Of a DNA stretch of 64,000 bases, positions 37,408 through 46,372 are shown piece by piece (position 1 is the stretch's first letter; each line of letters begins with the position of its first letter). The position numbers and the translations under genes are program-made. Location: NCBI RefSeq assembly GCF_014207435.1, contig NZ_JACHGH010000001.1, forward strand, positions 248,001 through 312,000, given 5' to 3'. The DNA is from Salirhabdus euzebyi. Its GTDB lineage: Bacteria; Bacillota; Bacilli; Bacillales; Alkalibacillaceae. The notes beneath the pieces are model-generated. The model saw only the letters and a list, made by a program, of their open reading frames with translations, ran no database searches and was not told the DNA's origin.

Positions 37408-39252
37408 TTGAATTTATCTTTAAACAACAAATTTAAAATTTACTTACTAGTAACTGCTTTGGTAGGGTGTGGATTGTTTTTTGTACAAGGAGATTTTCTA
37501 TTTCATTTATCTAGAAATGAATGGATTGTTCTTTTTGTTTTAGTTTGTGCTGTTGTTTTATTAAATGAATATATGATTAAGCTACCTCCAAAAGGAAATT
37601 CTTTATCGATGGACTCCGCTATATATGTTGCTGTCATTTTTGTATTTGGCTTAGAAACGTCGCTTTATGTGTTAGCTGCAAGTAGTGTGGTGTTCTCTTT
37701 ATACCATCGAAAAATAGTATGGTGGAAGCATCTCTTTAACTTTTCTATTTATTCCTTAATGATTACAGGCGCATACTACACCTTTATTTACCTTGGTGGT
37801 GAGGTAGGTTCATTCAATGTAAACAATATTTCACCTTATTTATTAACGATGGGATCCTATTTTTTAATTAATATCGTTTTAATTGGCTTATATTTTATGT
37901 TATATACAACAGAGAATCTTTTCAAAGGCATAATTAAAGATGCGCTTTCTAGCTATTTTATTACACTTTCATTAGCATTTATTTTAGCTGTTCTATTAGA
38001 TACTTATCCGCTATTCGGATTAGTTATTTTTTCAACCGTAACAATATTACTGTCCTTAGTATTTAGGCATTATTTTAATTTATATGAGGATGTATCCAAT
38101 AAGGCTAATATTGATGATCTAACTGGATTATCTAATCATGGTTATTTTAAAGAGGTCTTGAGTAGCTATTTTAAAGATGAGACGAAACAGCCTCTTAGCC
38201 TGTGTATGTTAGATATTGATGATTTTAAAAAGTATAATGACTATCATGGCCACCTTAAAGGTGATGAATTACTGAAATATATTGGCCAACTTTTAAAGGA
38301 TGGTTGTGAAGAAAAAAATTACCTTGTAGCAAGATATGGTGGAGAAGAATTTGTTATCTTAATGCCTAACACAAAAAAAGAAGATGCATTTCTATTTATC
38401 AATAACCTAAGAAAGACAATGAATGATTCTTATTTTGATGGTGTTGATATTCTACCGCAGGGGTGCCTCTCGTTTTCAGGAGGAGTTATAGAGCATGAGA
38501 AACCAATCTATACCACTTCTGAACTTTTAGGTAAGGCTGACCAAGCGATGTATTATGCAAAAGCACAAGGTAAAAATATGATTTACTTATTTAATGAAAA
38601 TGATGAAATTCAACATATGCTAGATGTAAAAAAGGAAACCGAACTGTTAGAGCAAAAATTAAGTATCTTTTTATACAAGGATATTTATACGTATAAACAT
38701 AGTAAACGGGTATATCAATATGCGATTAGTTTTGCTGATAGATTGGATTTAACCGAAAGAGAGAAAAAACTCCTTATTATGGGAGCTTTAATTCATGATA
38801 TTGGGAAATTAGAAATCCCCAGAGATATTATTAATAAAAAAGGAAAATTGGATCCACATGAATGGGAAATAATTAAAAAACACGTAACATGGGGTAAAGA
38901 AATTATTTCTATTAATAAGGAATGGGAGGATTTAATCCCTCTCGTGGAACTACATCATGAAAGATACGATGGTAAAGGTTATCCATATGGATTAGCTGGG
39001 AAAAGCATTCCGAAATTAGCTCGTATCCTGTGTATTATTGATTCATTTGATGCGATGACTACTGAAAGACCTTATCAAAAAACAAAATCATTTGATGAAG
39101 GGATAGAGGAGTTATTGCTTTGTGCGGATAAACAGTTTGATGGCCAATTTATTCAACCTTTTATTCGAATGATTAAAGAAGAATATCCATTACGAGTTAA
39201 TCAACAACCTAAAGGAACATTAGTAAATCTGGAAGTACGTAAAGGCAGCTAA
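37408..39252 (+). CDS. membrane GGDEF and HD-GYP cyclic-di-GMP protein
   Basis: A 614-residue protein. Residues 1-220 hold about seven membrane segments as sensor. A GGDEF domain follows with RYGGEEF near residue 308 (active-site variant GGEEF, compatible with cyclase activity) and the substrate segment DIDDFKKYNDYHGH. An HD-GYP-type domain occupies about 430-600, with HDIGK near 462 and HHERYDGKGYP near 520, both metal and GYP motifs intact. So synthesis and breakdown of c-di-GMP may both reside here. The TTG at 37408 fits GAGAGTGA upstream; GTG at 37399 is an alternative. Confidence 0.88.
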   Translation: MNLSLNNKFKIYLLVTALVGCGLFFVQGDFLFHLSRNEWIVLFVLVCAVVLLNEYMIKLPPKGNSLSMDSAIYVAVIFVFGLETSLYVLAASSVVFSLYHRKIVWWKHLFNFSIYSLMITGAYYTFIYLGGEVGSFNVNNISPYLLTMGSYFLINIVLIGLYFMLYTTENLFKGIIKDALSSYFITLSLAFILAVLLDTYPLFGLVIFSTVTILLSLVFRHYFNLYEDVSNKANIDDLTGLSNHGYFKEVLSSYFKDETKQPLSLCMLDIDDFKKYNDYHGHLKGDELLKYIGQLLKDGCEEKNYLVARYGGEEFVILMPNTKKEDAFLFINNLRKTMNDSYFDGVDILPQGCLSFSGGVIEHEKPIYTTSELLGKADQAMYYAKAQGKNMIYLFNENDEIQHMLDVKKETELLEQKLSIFLYKDIYTYKHSKRVYQYAISFADRLDLTEREKKLLIMGALIHDIGKLEIPRDIINKKGKLDPHEWEIIKKHVTWGKEIISINKEWEDLIPLVELHHERYDGKGYPYGLAGKSIPKLARILCIIDSFDAMTTERPYQKTKSFDEGIEELLLCADKQFDGQFIQPFIRMIKEEYPLRVNQQPKGTLVNLEVRKGS

Positions 39253-39274
39253 ACATGTTTAGCTGTCTTTTTTT
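39244..39274 (+). terminator. terminator
   Basis: GGCAGCTAAAC pairs with GTTTAGCTGTC (one G-T pair) and runs into seven T residues. Confidence 0.9.
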
Positions 39275-39275
39275 G

Positions 39276-39374
39276 TACTTTAAAGAAAGTGTAACTTTGT
39301 TAAAGGATTAAAGTATAAGATAAACGAAGGCTTTTGCCCATAAGGATTTGGCGACAAGCCAAATTTTTCTAATA
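39276..39374. repeat. structured dispersed repeat, copy 2
   Basis: Second copy of the element at 14422-14518, same orientation, again directly behind a terminator. Stem ATTTGGC (39346-39352) / GCCAAAT (39358-39364) has T-A where copy 1 has C-G, preserving the pairing around the identical loop GACAA. The small hairpin is GGC-TTTT-GCC. Confidence 0.7.
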
Positions 39375-39479
39375 ACCATAAGTTACCTACATTAGCATAA
39401 GATGAATTCACATTTGCACTTATAAGTGGGTAAGCTACTAACAAGAAATTTTTATTGTTTTTTATTCCACTAATTGCTA

Positions 39480-39503
39480 ATATATGAATATATAATCATA
39501 TAT
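39480..39503 (+). promoter_or_regulatory. probable CzrA-type operator
   Basis: ATATATGA (39480-39487) and TCATATAT (39496-39503) form an inverted repeat with an 8-bp spacer, just ahead of the czcD ribosome binding site. AT-rich TGA/TCA palindromes are typical binding sites for ArsR/SmtB zinc sensors, and such a sensor is encoded two genes on. Confidence 0.5.
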
Positions 39504-39519
39504 ATAAAGGAGGTCCGTA

Positions 39520-40455
39520 ATGGGACATTCACATTCTCATGATCACGGTCATGGCCATGCCCATGGACATAGTCATAACGCGAATAAAAAGGCATTAATG
39601 GTAAGTTTTATTTTCATTTTTACTTTTATGATTGTTGAAGTAATCGGAGGCATTATGACAAATAGCTTAGCATTACTGTCTGACGCAGGACATATGTTAA
39701 GTGATGCTGCTGCTTTAGGTTTAAGTTTATTTGCTTTTAAAATTGGAGAAAAAACTGCAAATCATAGTAAAACTTATGGTTATAAACGATTTGAAATATT
39801 AGCTGCTTTTATTAATGGTATTACTTTACTTGCGATATCCCTTTATATTTTTTGGGAGGCGTATCATCGCTTTTTTGAGCCACCAAATGTTAGCGGATCT
39901 ATGATAATCATTGCATTTGTTGGTTTAATCGTAAATATTGTTGTTGCATGGATTTTAATGCGGGGCGATACTAGTGATAATTTAAATATGCGAAGTGCTT
40001 TCTTACATGTATTAGGTGATTTGTTAGGGTCTGTTGGAGCGATTGTAGCAGGATTGCTTATTATTTTCTTTGGCTGGAACATTGCGGATCCGATTGCAAG
40101 TGTATTCGTAGCGTTTTTAATATTAATTAGTGGATGGCGGGTAACAAAGGATTCCATTCACGTGTTGATGGAGGGAAAACCAGCACACATTGATATAAAG
40201 AAAATCGAAAATAATCTTTTAGCTATAGCTGGAGTAAAGGGTATTCATGATTTACACGTTTGGGCAATTACTTCTAATTTTCCTACCTTAACATGCCATG
40301 TTACAGTTGAAGAAAACGTTGATCGGGATCAAATATTAAAGCAGGCATCAAAAATATTACACGACAATTTTGAACTGACTCACACAACGATCCAAGTGGA
40401 AGGTGAAAAATCTGCTCTGCATGATAAACACAATGACTGTAATCCTTGTAATTAA
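39520..40455 (+). CDS. czcD: cation diffusion facilitator, CzcD-type zinc exporter
   Basis: A 311-residue CDF antiporter exporting Zn2+, Co2+ or Cd2+ in exchange for protons. The N-terminal 20 residues are a His/Gly repeat metal scavenger. Six membrane helices follow with the metal-site pairs in [12 protein letters not shown] (helix 2) and [11 protein letters not shown] (helix 5), then the C-terminal ferredoxin-like domain with [24 protein letters not shown] precedes the ATG. It is cotranscribed with the ArsR-type gene 22 bp downstream. Confidence 0.95.
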   Translation: MGHSHSHDHGHGHAHGHSHNANKKALMVSFIFIFTFMIVEVIGGIMTNSLALLSDAGHMLSDAAALGLSLFAFKIGEKTANHSKTYGYKRFEILAAFINGITLLAISLYIFWEAYHRFFEPPNVSGSMIIIAFVGLIVNIVVAWILMRGDTSDNLNMRSAFLHVLGDLLGSVGAIVAGLLIIFFGWNIADPIASVFVAFLILISGWRVTKDSIHVLMEGKPAHIDIKKIENNLLAIAGVKGIHDLHVWAITSNFPTLTCHVTVEENVDRDQILKQASKILHDNFELTHTTIQVEGEKSALHDKHNDCNPCN

Positions 40456-40477
40456 AGGAGCATTAGGAGGAATAAAA

Positions 40478-40810
40478 ATGGAAAAAAAAGAAGAAGGAAT
40501 GAATGAAGAACAAGTGTGGAAAGAGCTGGACGAGGAAACGCTTTTTATCGTGTCCCAAACGTTCAAGGCCTTATCTGATCCAACCCGGATTCGTATACTT
40601 CATTTGCTTTTTGACAAGGAGTATTCCGTAAATCAAATAGCTGACCAATTGGAGCTACGTCAATCAACAGTATCGCATCAGCTTCGTTTTTTGAAAAACT
40701 TAAGGCTTGTGAAGTTTCGTCGAGATGGTACGACTATTTATTATTCCCAGGATGATGAACACGTGATGACCATGTTAAATCAAACGATAAAGCATGCTCT
40801 GCATCATTAA
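40478..40810 (+). CDS. czrA: ArsR/SmtB family zinc-sensing repressor (CzrA-like)
   Basis: A 110-residue winged-helix repressor. The DNA-binding helix reads [17 protein letters not shown] and the alpha-5 sensor region has [19 protein letters not shown], with the Asp-His and His-xx-His ligands typical of CzrA/SmtB zinc sensors. ATG at 40478 follows TTAGGAGGAATAAAA. The alpha-3N cysteine box of arsenic or cadmium sensors is absent. Expected to repress czcD through the palindrome at 39480 until zinc rises. Confidence 0.92.
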   Translation: MEKKEEGMNEEQVWKELDEETLFIVSQTFKALSDPTRIRILHLLFDKEYSVNQIADQLELRQSTVSHQLRFLKNLRLVKFRRDGTTIYYSQDDEHVMTMLNQTIKHALHH

Positions 40811-40874
40811 GAAAATGTGTAAAATATGTTTCATCTGGGCAATCTAAATGTACGCTTTTTAGGAGGTTTTTTAC

Positions 40875-41033
40875 ATGGTAAACCAAAATTTCAAACGTTT
40901 CGTAAAAGCCCAGGAAAAAGAAGAAAGCATTTATTTGCGTGGTGCTAAAAGAGCAAAAAACTTAGATCCGAAAGCAAATAGTCGTGGAAACACGGACAAA
41001 AGTGTTGGGGCTAGCGGACGGGATATTGATTAG
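40875..41033 (+). CDS. small basic hydrophilic protein (52 aa)
   Basis: ATG at 40875 follows AGGAGGTTTTTTAC. The product begins MVNQNFKRFVKAQEKEESIY and ends GASGRDID, is hydrophilic, rich in Lys, Arg and Glu, and has no membrane helix. It lies between czrA and a convergent gene. The excellent ribosome binding site makes it likely real; I do not recognise a family. Composition fits a spore-associated or nucleic-acid-binding peptide, but that is speculation. Confidence 0.6.
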   Translation: MVNQNFKRFVKAQEKEESIYLRGAKRAKNLDPKANSRGNTDKSVGASGRDID

Positions 41034-41133
41034 CAAATAGATGAAGGAGTCCCCATAGTTTTCATACTTGAGGGACTCCTTCTTTGAAATTGAAATTCAG
41101 TAAAGCATAGGGAATCCAAGAAACAAGTAAGTG

Positions 41134-42141
41134 CTAGTGGATCCAAGCTGCAATATTATAGTAAAGGGATATTCCAAGTAAAAGGTTAAACGGAAAGGTA
41201 ATGCCTAAAGCTAGGCCTAAATAGATAGATGGGTTAGCATCCGGAATAGAAGTTCTAAGAGCGGCTGGAGCTGCAATATAAGATGCACTTCCTGCTAGAA
41301 CCCCCATTAAAGTCATACCACCAATAGAGAGGCCAACTATTTCTCCAACGAAAACACCTATGGTACCACAAATAATAGGCATAACAATCCCGAAGATGAT
41401 TAATTTATATCCATGTTTCGACACTTCAGGGAGGCGTTGTCCAGCCATGATTCCCATATTTAATAAAAATAAGATAAGGGCACTATGATATAAATCGAAA
41501 AATAATGGTTTAACAGTAGGAATGGCACGCTCACCGACTAATAGTCCTATCAATAAACTCCCGACAAGGAGTAAGATGCTTTTTCCGAATAAACTTTCCT
41601 TGATCACCGAGGTATCGATTAATTGTAAGGAACTTGGGATAATACCAGTTCGAGCAGAAGATGTTTGTAAAACATCTTTGTTTTTCTCCATTATATGAAA
41701 TAGTAGTATGGATACAATGATTGCGGGACTCTCCAGTAAAACAACTAATGCATTCATGTATGGTTCATAGGATGTGTTTATTTTTTCAAGAAAGGTAATA
41801 GCAGCTGCATACGTGACAATACTAACGGAACCATATGTGGCAGCAAGTCCAATTGAGTTTTTGAAATCAAGACCCATGAATTTTAAAAATACTAACGCTA
41901 ATATCGGAATAATGATTCCTAGAAATAATGTTCCCATCATTGGATATAAAACATCTTGTAAAGAGTAATGGGAGAGTTCGATACCTCCCTTAAGACCAAT
42001 TGCAATTAGTAAATAGATGCTAAGCCCCTCACTCAAACCTTTTGGGAAAATTAAATCTGACTTCACAAGGGCTGCGATAATACCTAATATAAAAAACAAG
42101 ACGACTGGTGATAACAAGTTTTGTATCATAATCTCACTCAT
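41134..42141 (-). CDS. SbtA-type sodium-dependent bicarbonate transporter
   Basis: A 335-residue membrane protein with about ten helices, matching the SbtA family (Na+/HCO3- symporters): PKGLSEGLSIYLLIAIGLKGG in the first half and LMGVLAGSASYIAAPAALR in the second are the paired family motifs. The ATG at 42141 is chosen because GGAGG lies 7 nt upstream; the frame extends further upstream through a hairpin. It could feed the carbonic anhydrase and biotin carboxylases. Bicarbonate as substrate is inferred from the family. Confidence 0.85.
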   Translation of the reverse strand: MSEIMIQNLLSPVVLFFILGIIAALVKSDLIFPKGLSEGLSIYLLIAIGLKGGIELSHYSLQDVLYPMMGTLFLGIIIPILALVFLKFMGLDFKNSIGLAATYGSVSIVTYAAAITFLEKINTSYEPYMNALVVLLESPAIIVSILLFHIMEKNKDVLQTSSARTGIIPSSLQLIDTSVIKESLFGKSILLLVGSLLIGLLVGERAIPTVKPLFFDLYHSALILFLLNMGIMAGQRLPEVSKHGYKLIIFGIVMPIICGTIGVFVGEIVGLSIGGMTLMGVLAGSASYIAAPAALRTSIPDANPSIYLGLALGITFPFNLLLGISLYYNIAAWIH

Positions 42142-42166
42142 ATATGTTCCTCCTTCAAAGAAATAA

Positions 42167-42207
42167 AAAAACCGACAGCTCTTCTCGAAAGAAAGCTGTC
42201 GGTTTTT
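42167..42207 (-). terminator. intercistronic hairpin between DUF2294 gene and transporter
   Basis: ACCGACAGCT and AGCTGTCGGT form a perfect stem flanked by A and T runs, so it can terminate on either strand. On the minus strand it lies between the DUF2294 gene and the transporter, so expression of the transporter may depend on readthrough or a separate promoter. Confidence 0.75.
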
Positions 42208-42245
42208 CTTCAACGACCAAATGGTATTTAAAGAACTCCCGAAAA

Positions 42246-42617
42246 TTATTTAATGATTAAACGTTCTTCTAAGTTGTCTTCCATTTTGAAAATCATGACT
42301 CTTTCCCCCGTACGGGTACTCAAGTCGGTATGAAAACTAATGATAGCTATTTCTGTAATAGTAAAAATTAGTTGCTTGAGCTCATCAATTCCTGATTCTA
42401 CTAAGTCTGATCTAGTTCGTTTAACGGTTAAAAATTGATCTTGTTTATTGCAAAGAACATATTCTGCAGGTGTTAATATTCCTTGTAGAGTAACGATTAC
42501 CATATTTCTTAAAATGTCTGTCTTAACAGAAACAGATCCACGTCCTAAGTAATCTTTCTCCCATTGTGTAATGGCTTTGCTTATTTCGGCTTCTATAGAA
42601 CCTTTTGTTTTACTCAA
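42246..42617 (-). CDS. DUF2294 family protein
   Basis: A 123-residue soluble protein of the DUF2294 family, function unknown. Seen are KAITQWEKDYLGRGSVSVK near the start and TEIAIISFHTDLSTRTGERV near the end. The TTG at 42617 is preferred because GAGGAGG lies 8 nt upstream. It precedes the bicarbonate-transporter gene on the same strand, suggesting a link with inorganic carbon. Confidence 0.8.
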   Translation of the reverse strand: MSKTKGSIEAEISKAITQWEKDYLGRGSVSVKTDILRNMVIVTLQGILTPAEYVLCNKQDQFLTVKRTRSDLVESGIDELKQLIFTITEIAIISFHTDLSTRTGERVMIFKMEDNLEERLIIK

Positions 42618-42868
42618 GAAGGTTACCTCCTCAATCAAGACAATGGGCTCATCATATTTTCTTTTTTCAGATAACCAATTAGCGATTGGAAAATCTGCTC
42701 AAAGATCCACATGATGTTTAAAAGATTTTACTGTATGAAATTTTAGCTCTTTGTCTAGAAAGTGTCAAGATATATTGTATAAATGACTAGGTTATAGTTC
42801 CATACTAAGTATTTAACGTGGTATTATGTGGGATATATGGTAGTTAGTATAAGTTTGGGGGTTATATA

Positions 42869-43897
42869 TTGGTTACCCTTGGTCCTAGAGTATTAAAAAC
42901 AGGTATCGCGGTAACAGTGGCATTATATATTTGTTCCTTTTTAAATCTAGAACAAGCTATATTTGCTGGGGTTGCTGCTATTTTTACACTTCAACCATCT
43001 ATTTATCAGACGTGGAAACAGTTGTTAGATCAGGTCGTAACAAATACATTAGGTGCATTAATCGCATTGTTTTGTTTGTATTATTTTGGTAACTCGCCAA
43101 TTGTTATTGGTTCCGTCTTGATATTTGTTATCTCCATTACCCTAAAACTGAAAATGGAAGCCAATGTTATTTCTCTTACGTTAGTAACTGTAATAGCCAT
43201 CATGAGTGCTCCAGGTGATGTAGATTGGATATTTGCCTTTAATCGTTTCCTGACAATTTTAATTGGTATTGTCTCTGCGTTACTCGTAAATATTATTTTA
43301 TTTCCACCGAAGTTTAAAGGGAATTACTATGGAAAGGTTAAGGAATCCTTTAACAAGTTATCCCTACTTTTAAGAACGGCTATATCAAATGAATTAAAAG
43401 AGAAGACCTTTAAAGAAGATTGGGAAAGTCTTCAAAGTGATATTAAGAAATTAGAGGAATTATATAAAATTTTAAATGAAGAACGAAAAAAAATGTCTCG
43501 CGTAAATCCTTTAGATGTAAAAGAAATAGTTGTGTTTAGGCAAATGTTAAAAGCATTACAGCATGGGGAAAAAGTTATCTCCCTAATAGAGGAACACTTC
43601 TTTCAAGGGGATGCTGATCAAGAAGATAGTCACATGTTTGATGAGCATTTAGAACATTTAATAAAATACCATGAATATTATTTATTAAAATATGAAGGCA
43701 AAGTAAAGGACGAAGATGATATTTATCACATTGAGGAAGAAACGAGTGTTTTTTTAAAAACGTTGTTAAATGAATATGATGATGATGTCGATAAAAAATT
43801 TCGAATTTTAGCTGTTGGCTTTTCCATATTTGAATATGCTTTCCAACTACAAAGGCTAGATGAATTAGTTAGTAAATATAAAAGAGTGAAGGCGTAA
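42869..43897 (+). CDS. aromatic acid exporter (ArAE/FUSC-like) family protein
   Basis: A 342-residue protein: an N-terminal membrane domain of about five helices (residues 1-145, beginning GPRVLKTGIAVTVALYICS) and a charged, coiled cytosolic C-terminal half. This is the layout of the Bacillus YgaE/YqjA-type ArAE family. TTG start after TTGGGGGTTATATA. Substrates are not established for the Gram-positive members. Monocistronic. Confidence 0.8.
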   Translation: MVTLGPRVLKTGIAVTVALYICSFLNLEQAIFAGVAAIFTLQPSIYQTWKQLLDQVVTNTLGALIALFCLYYFGNSPIVIGSVLIFVISITLKLKMEANVISLTLVTVIAIMSAPGDVDWIFAFNRFLTILIGIVSALLVNIILFPPKFKGNYYGKVKESFNKLSLLLRTAISNELKEKTFKEDWESLQSDIKKLEELYKILNEERKKMSRVNPLDVKEIVVFRQMLKALQHGEKVISLIEEHFFQGDADQEDSHMFDEHLEHLIKYHEYYLLKYEGKVKDEDDIYHIEEETSVFLKTLLNEYDDDVDKKFRILAVGFSIFEYAFQLQRLDELVSKYKRVKA

Positions 43898-44019
43898 TTT
43901 CCAACTTTATACAAAATGCTGCTTGAGAGTTCACATCCACTTTTTCTGAATTTTTCCATAGATATTTTCGCAGTTAGAAGAAAAACTAAGGAAGAATATA
44001 AAAGAAAGGAGGATGAAGA

Positions 44020-44844
44020 ATGACTAGAAGAAGTTTACTATTACTTTTTTCTGTTGCTCTTTTGTTCTTACTAGCAGCTTGTAATGGTGCAGCCAACAAC
44101 GATACGAATACGAATAATGAGGAAGATACAATTTCAAGCCTAAGTACGAATGCAGATAGTCAGAAATATCCTCATACAAAGCCGGTAAAAATACAGGAAG
44201 CAAAATATAAATTTGTTCGCATAGATCAAGCACAAGGAAACCAGCACTTTACTCACCAACAAAATATTACTAATCAAACACAACAACAAAACCAACAAAA
44301 GCAGACACATCAAAGGAAACAGCAGCAAACTCAGCAGAATCAGCAACAGCAAAACGGTGCCACACCTGATCAAGGACAAGCGCAGGCACAGCAACAAGCA
44401 CCAAATGAACAACAGCAAAATCAACAACAAACAGAGCAAAAAAATCAGGCTCAAGCTACTGAAGGAATTAGTGAGATAGAAAGAAGAGTAATTGAACTGA
44501 CGAACGAACAAAGAAGAGAAAATGGGCTACCCGATTTACAAGCGGATACGTCCTTAAGTAATGTGGCGAGAGAAAAGTCCAAGGACATGAGAGTTAACAA
44601 TTATTTTTCACATACTAGTCCAACATATGGTTCACCATTCGATATGATGAGGGATTTTGGAATTACTTATCAATCAGCAGGTGAAAACATTGCACAAGGA
44701 CAACGTACAGCAGATGAAGTAGTTCAAGCTTGGATGAATAGTGAAGGTCACAGGAAAAATATCCTAAGTGATAAATTTACGCATATTGGCGTTGGATATG
44801 ATGAAAATGGCCATCACTGGACTCAGATGTTTATTCAAAAATAA
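44020..44844 (+). CDS. CAP-domain (SCP/PR1) lipoprotein, YkwD-like
   Basis: A 274-residue exported protein: lipobox LLAAC at Cys21, a Gln-rich low-complexity linker (about residues 70-145) and a C-terminal CAP domain (about 150-274) with IELTNEQRRENGL, the catalytic-like His and Glu in YFSHTSPTYGSPFDM and GENIAQGQ, and EGHRKNILSDKFTHIGVGY. The domain is common in sporulating Bacilli; its substrate is unknown. GAAAGGAGGATGAAGA precedes the ATG. The Gln tract is longer than in most homologues I know. Confidence 0.9.
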   Translation: MTRRSLLLLFSVALLFLLAACNGAANNDTNTNNEEDTISSLSTNADSQKYPHTKPVKIQEAKYKFVRIDQAQGNQHFTHQQNITNQTQQQNQQKQTHQRKQQQTQQNQQQQNGATPDQGQAQAQQQAPNEQQQNQQQTEQKNQAQATEGISEIERRVIELTNEQRRENGLPDLQADTSLSNVAREKSKDMRVNNYFSHTSPTYGSPFDMMRDFGITYQSAGENIAQGQRTADEVVQAWMNSEGHRKNILSDKFTHIGVGYDENGHHWTQMFIQK

Positions 44845-44846
44845 AA

Positions 44847-44891
44847 ACAAGAGGTATAACGGCGATAGAACGTTATACCTCTTGTTTTTTT
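44847..44891 (+). terminator. terminator
   Basis: ACAAGAGGTATAACG and CGTTATACCTCTTGT are perfect complements followed by T residues. Confidence 0.92.
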
Positions 44892-44989
44892 AAGCTAAAT
44901 ACTAGGGATTTCCTCCTATTTAGAGTAAAATAAGTAATAACAAAACGGACTGTTGCGTAACAACAAACATTAATAGAGAGGAGGATAAT

Positions 44990-46261
44990 ATGTCCTTAAA
45001 AGATGTATCCATTCCTTTTAGTCATCACAACCTGTCAAATGGTGGTCATATTATTTATACATACAGTGATGAGAAAAAATATCTAGATAATGTAACGAAC
45101 TTCATTATGGAAGGAGTTACAAAAAGAGAAGGAATCGTTATTGTTGAAAAGAACCATTACATCATTCAGATTAAAAACAGGTTAATAAACAATGGGATTT
45201 CACAAGATGATATTAATCAGATTGTATTTGTCGATACAGGTATTTTTTATCAAGAGAAGGTAGAAGAGGTCATAGATCATCTTGCTTCTATCGTAGATCC
45301 ATTTATTCAAAAGGCCCAACCTCTACGCACATGGGGAAATGTAAAAATAAAAAGTTTGTTATCTAATCTATATATATATGAGTGTAGCTGTGACCAATTT
45401 GTGTGCAATCATCAAACTATTTCAGTTTGTGCCTATGATGGTCGAGAGCTTTCAGCTTCAAATTTGGCGGATTTATTAAAGGTTCATCAATATTACATGA
45501 CAGATGAAAGTATCATTCCTTCTGGGTTATATAAAAGGGATTCCCATCCTATTCCTTCCATTACCGAGCAAATCAAATTGGAAAGGGAGTTTGATGAATC
45601 CTTAATTCGATCGGAGCAATTAACCACAGCTGGTCAATTAGCAGCTGGAATTTGCCATGAAATTAGAAATCCTCTAACAACGATCAAGGGATTCTTTCAA
45701 TTGTTAAAGTATGAAACAAGTCGGTCAAATTATATACAAGTAATTGAAGGTGAGTTAGACAGAATTGAAAAAATCACCTCAGAGCTACTATTACTTGCTA
45801 AACCACATGCGGAATTGTTGGAAGGTCATAATTTAATTGAGTTAGTAGAGGATGTCGCTTTACTGCTTCGAAGTCAAGCTACGATAAAGAATATTTTAAT
45901 CCAGACAAATTATGAAGCAACTGAAATTATGGTTTTTTGTGAACATAGTAAAATTAAGCAAGTTTTAATAAACATATTAAAAAATGCAATGGAAGTAATG
46001 GAAAACGGAAAAATTGAAATTGAAGTATCGATTAAGCAAAGACAAGCAGTTTTAACGATTAAAGATGAGGGCCCAGGGATTAGCGAGGAAAATCTGAGAA
46101 GAATCGGTGAACCTTTTTTTACAACAAAAGAAGGTGGGACAGGTTTAGGACTTTTAATTTGCTTTAATATTATTAAAAATCATAACGGCACCATTAAAGT
46201 CGAAAGTGAAGAGGGGAAAGGAACAACTTTTATGATACAAATGCCAATCTTAACAGATTAA
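44990..46261 (+). CDS. MEDS-domain sensor histidine kinase
   Basis: A 423-residue soluble kinase. Residues 5-170 form a MEDS (DcmR-like) sensory domain with GGHIIYTYSDEKKYLDNV. The HisKA domain has GICHEIRNPLTTIKGF (phosphoacceptor near His223), a sequence closely like sporulation kinases KinA-KinE, and the HATPase domain has NILKNAMEVM, DEGPGI and GGTGLGL. GAGAGGAGGATAAT precedes the ATG. No response regulator is adjacent, so it may feed Spo0F, as orphan KinB-type kinases do; that is inference. Confidence 0.88.
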   Translation: MSLKDVSIPFSHHNLSNGGHIIYTYSDEKKYLDNVTNFIMEGVTKREGIVIVEKNHYIIQIKNRLINNGISQDDINQIVFVDTGIFYQEKVEEVIDHLASIVDPFIQKAQPLRTWGNVKIKSLLSNLYIYECSCDQFVCNHQTISVCAYDGRELSASNLADLLKVHQYYMTDESIIPSGLYKRDSHPIPSITEQIKLEREFDESLIRSEQLTTAGQLAAGICHEIRNPLTTIKGFFQLLKYETSRSNYIQVIEGELDRIEKITSELLLLAKPHAELLEGHNLIELVEDVALLLRSQATIKNILIQTNYEATEIMVFCEHSKIKQVLINILKNAMEVMENGKIEIEVSIKQRQAVLTIKDEGPGISEENLRRIGEPFFTTKEGGTGLGLLICFNIIKNHNGTIKVESEEGKGTTFMIQMPILTD

Positions 46262-46296
46262 ACATTAAAAGGAGTCCCCTTTTTAATGTTTTTTTA
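46261..46296 (+). terminator. terminator
   Basis: AACATTAAAAGG (46261-46272) pairs with the CCTTTTTAATGTT arm (one bulged T), followed by T residues. Confidence 0.85.
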
Positions 46297-46372
46297 TTAG
46301 AAAACAGCAGAAATTCATTATTGTTTTTAAGGGTAAACTAAGTTACTATTGAAAGTAATAGGAGGTGCTCGT

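Noticed and set aside
44140-44511. Leu-rich antisense frame opposite the CAP-domain lipoprotein
   Set aside because: It is the complement of the Gln-rich linker (CAA/CAG gives TTG/CTG) and has no start signals.
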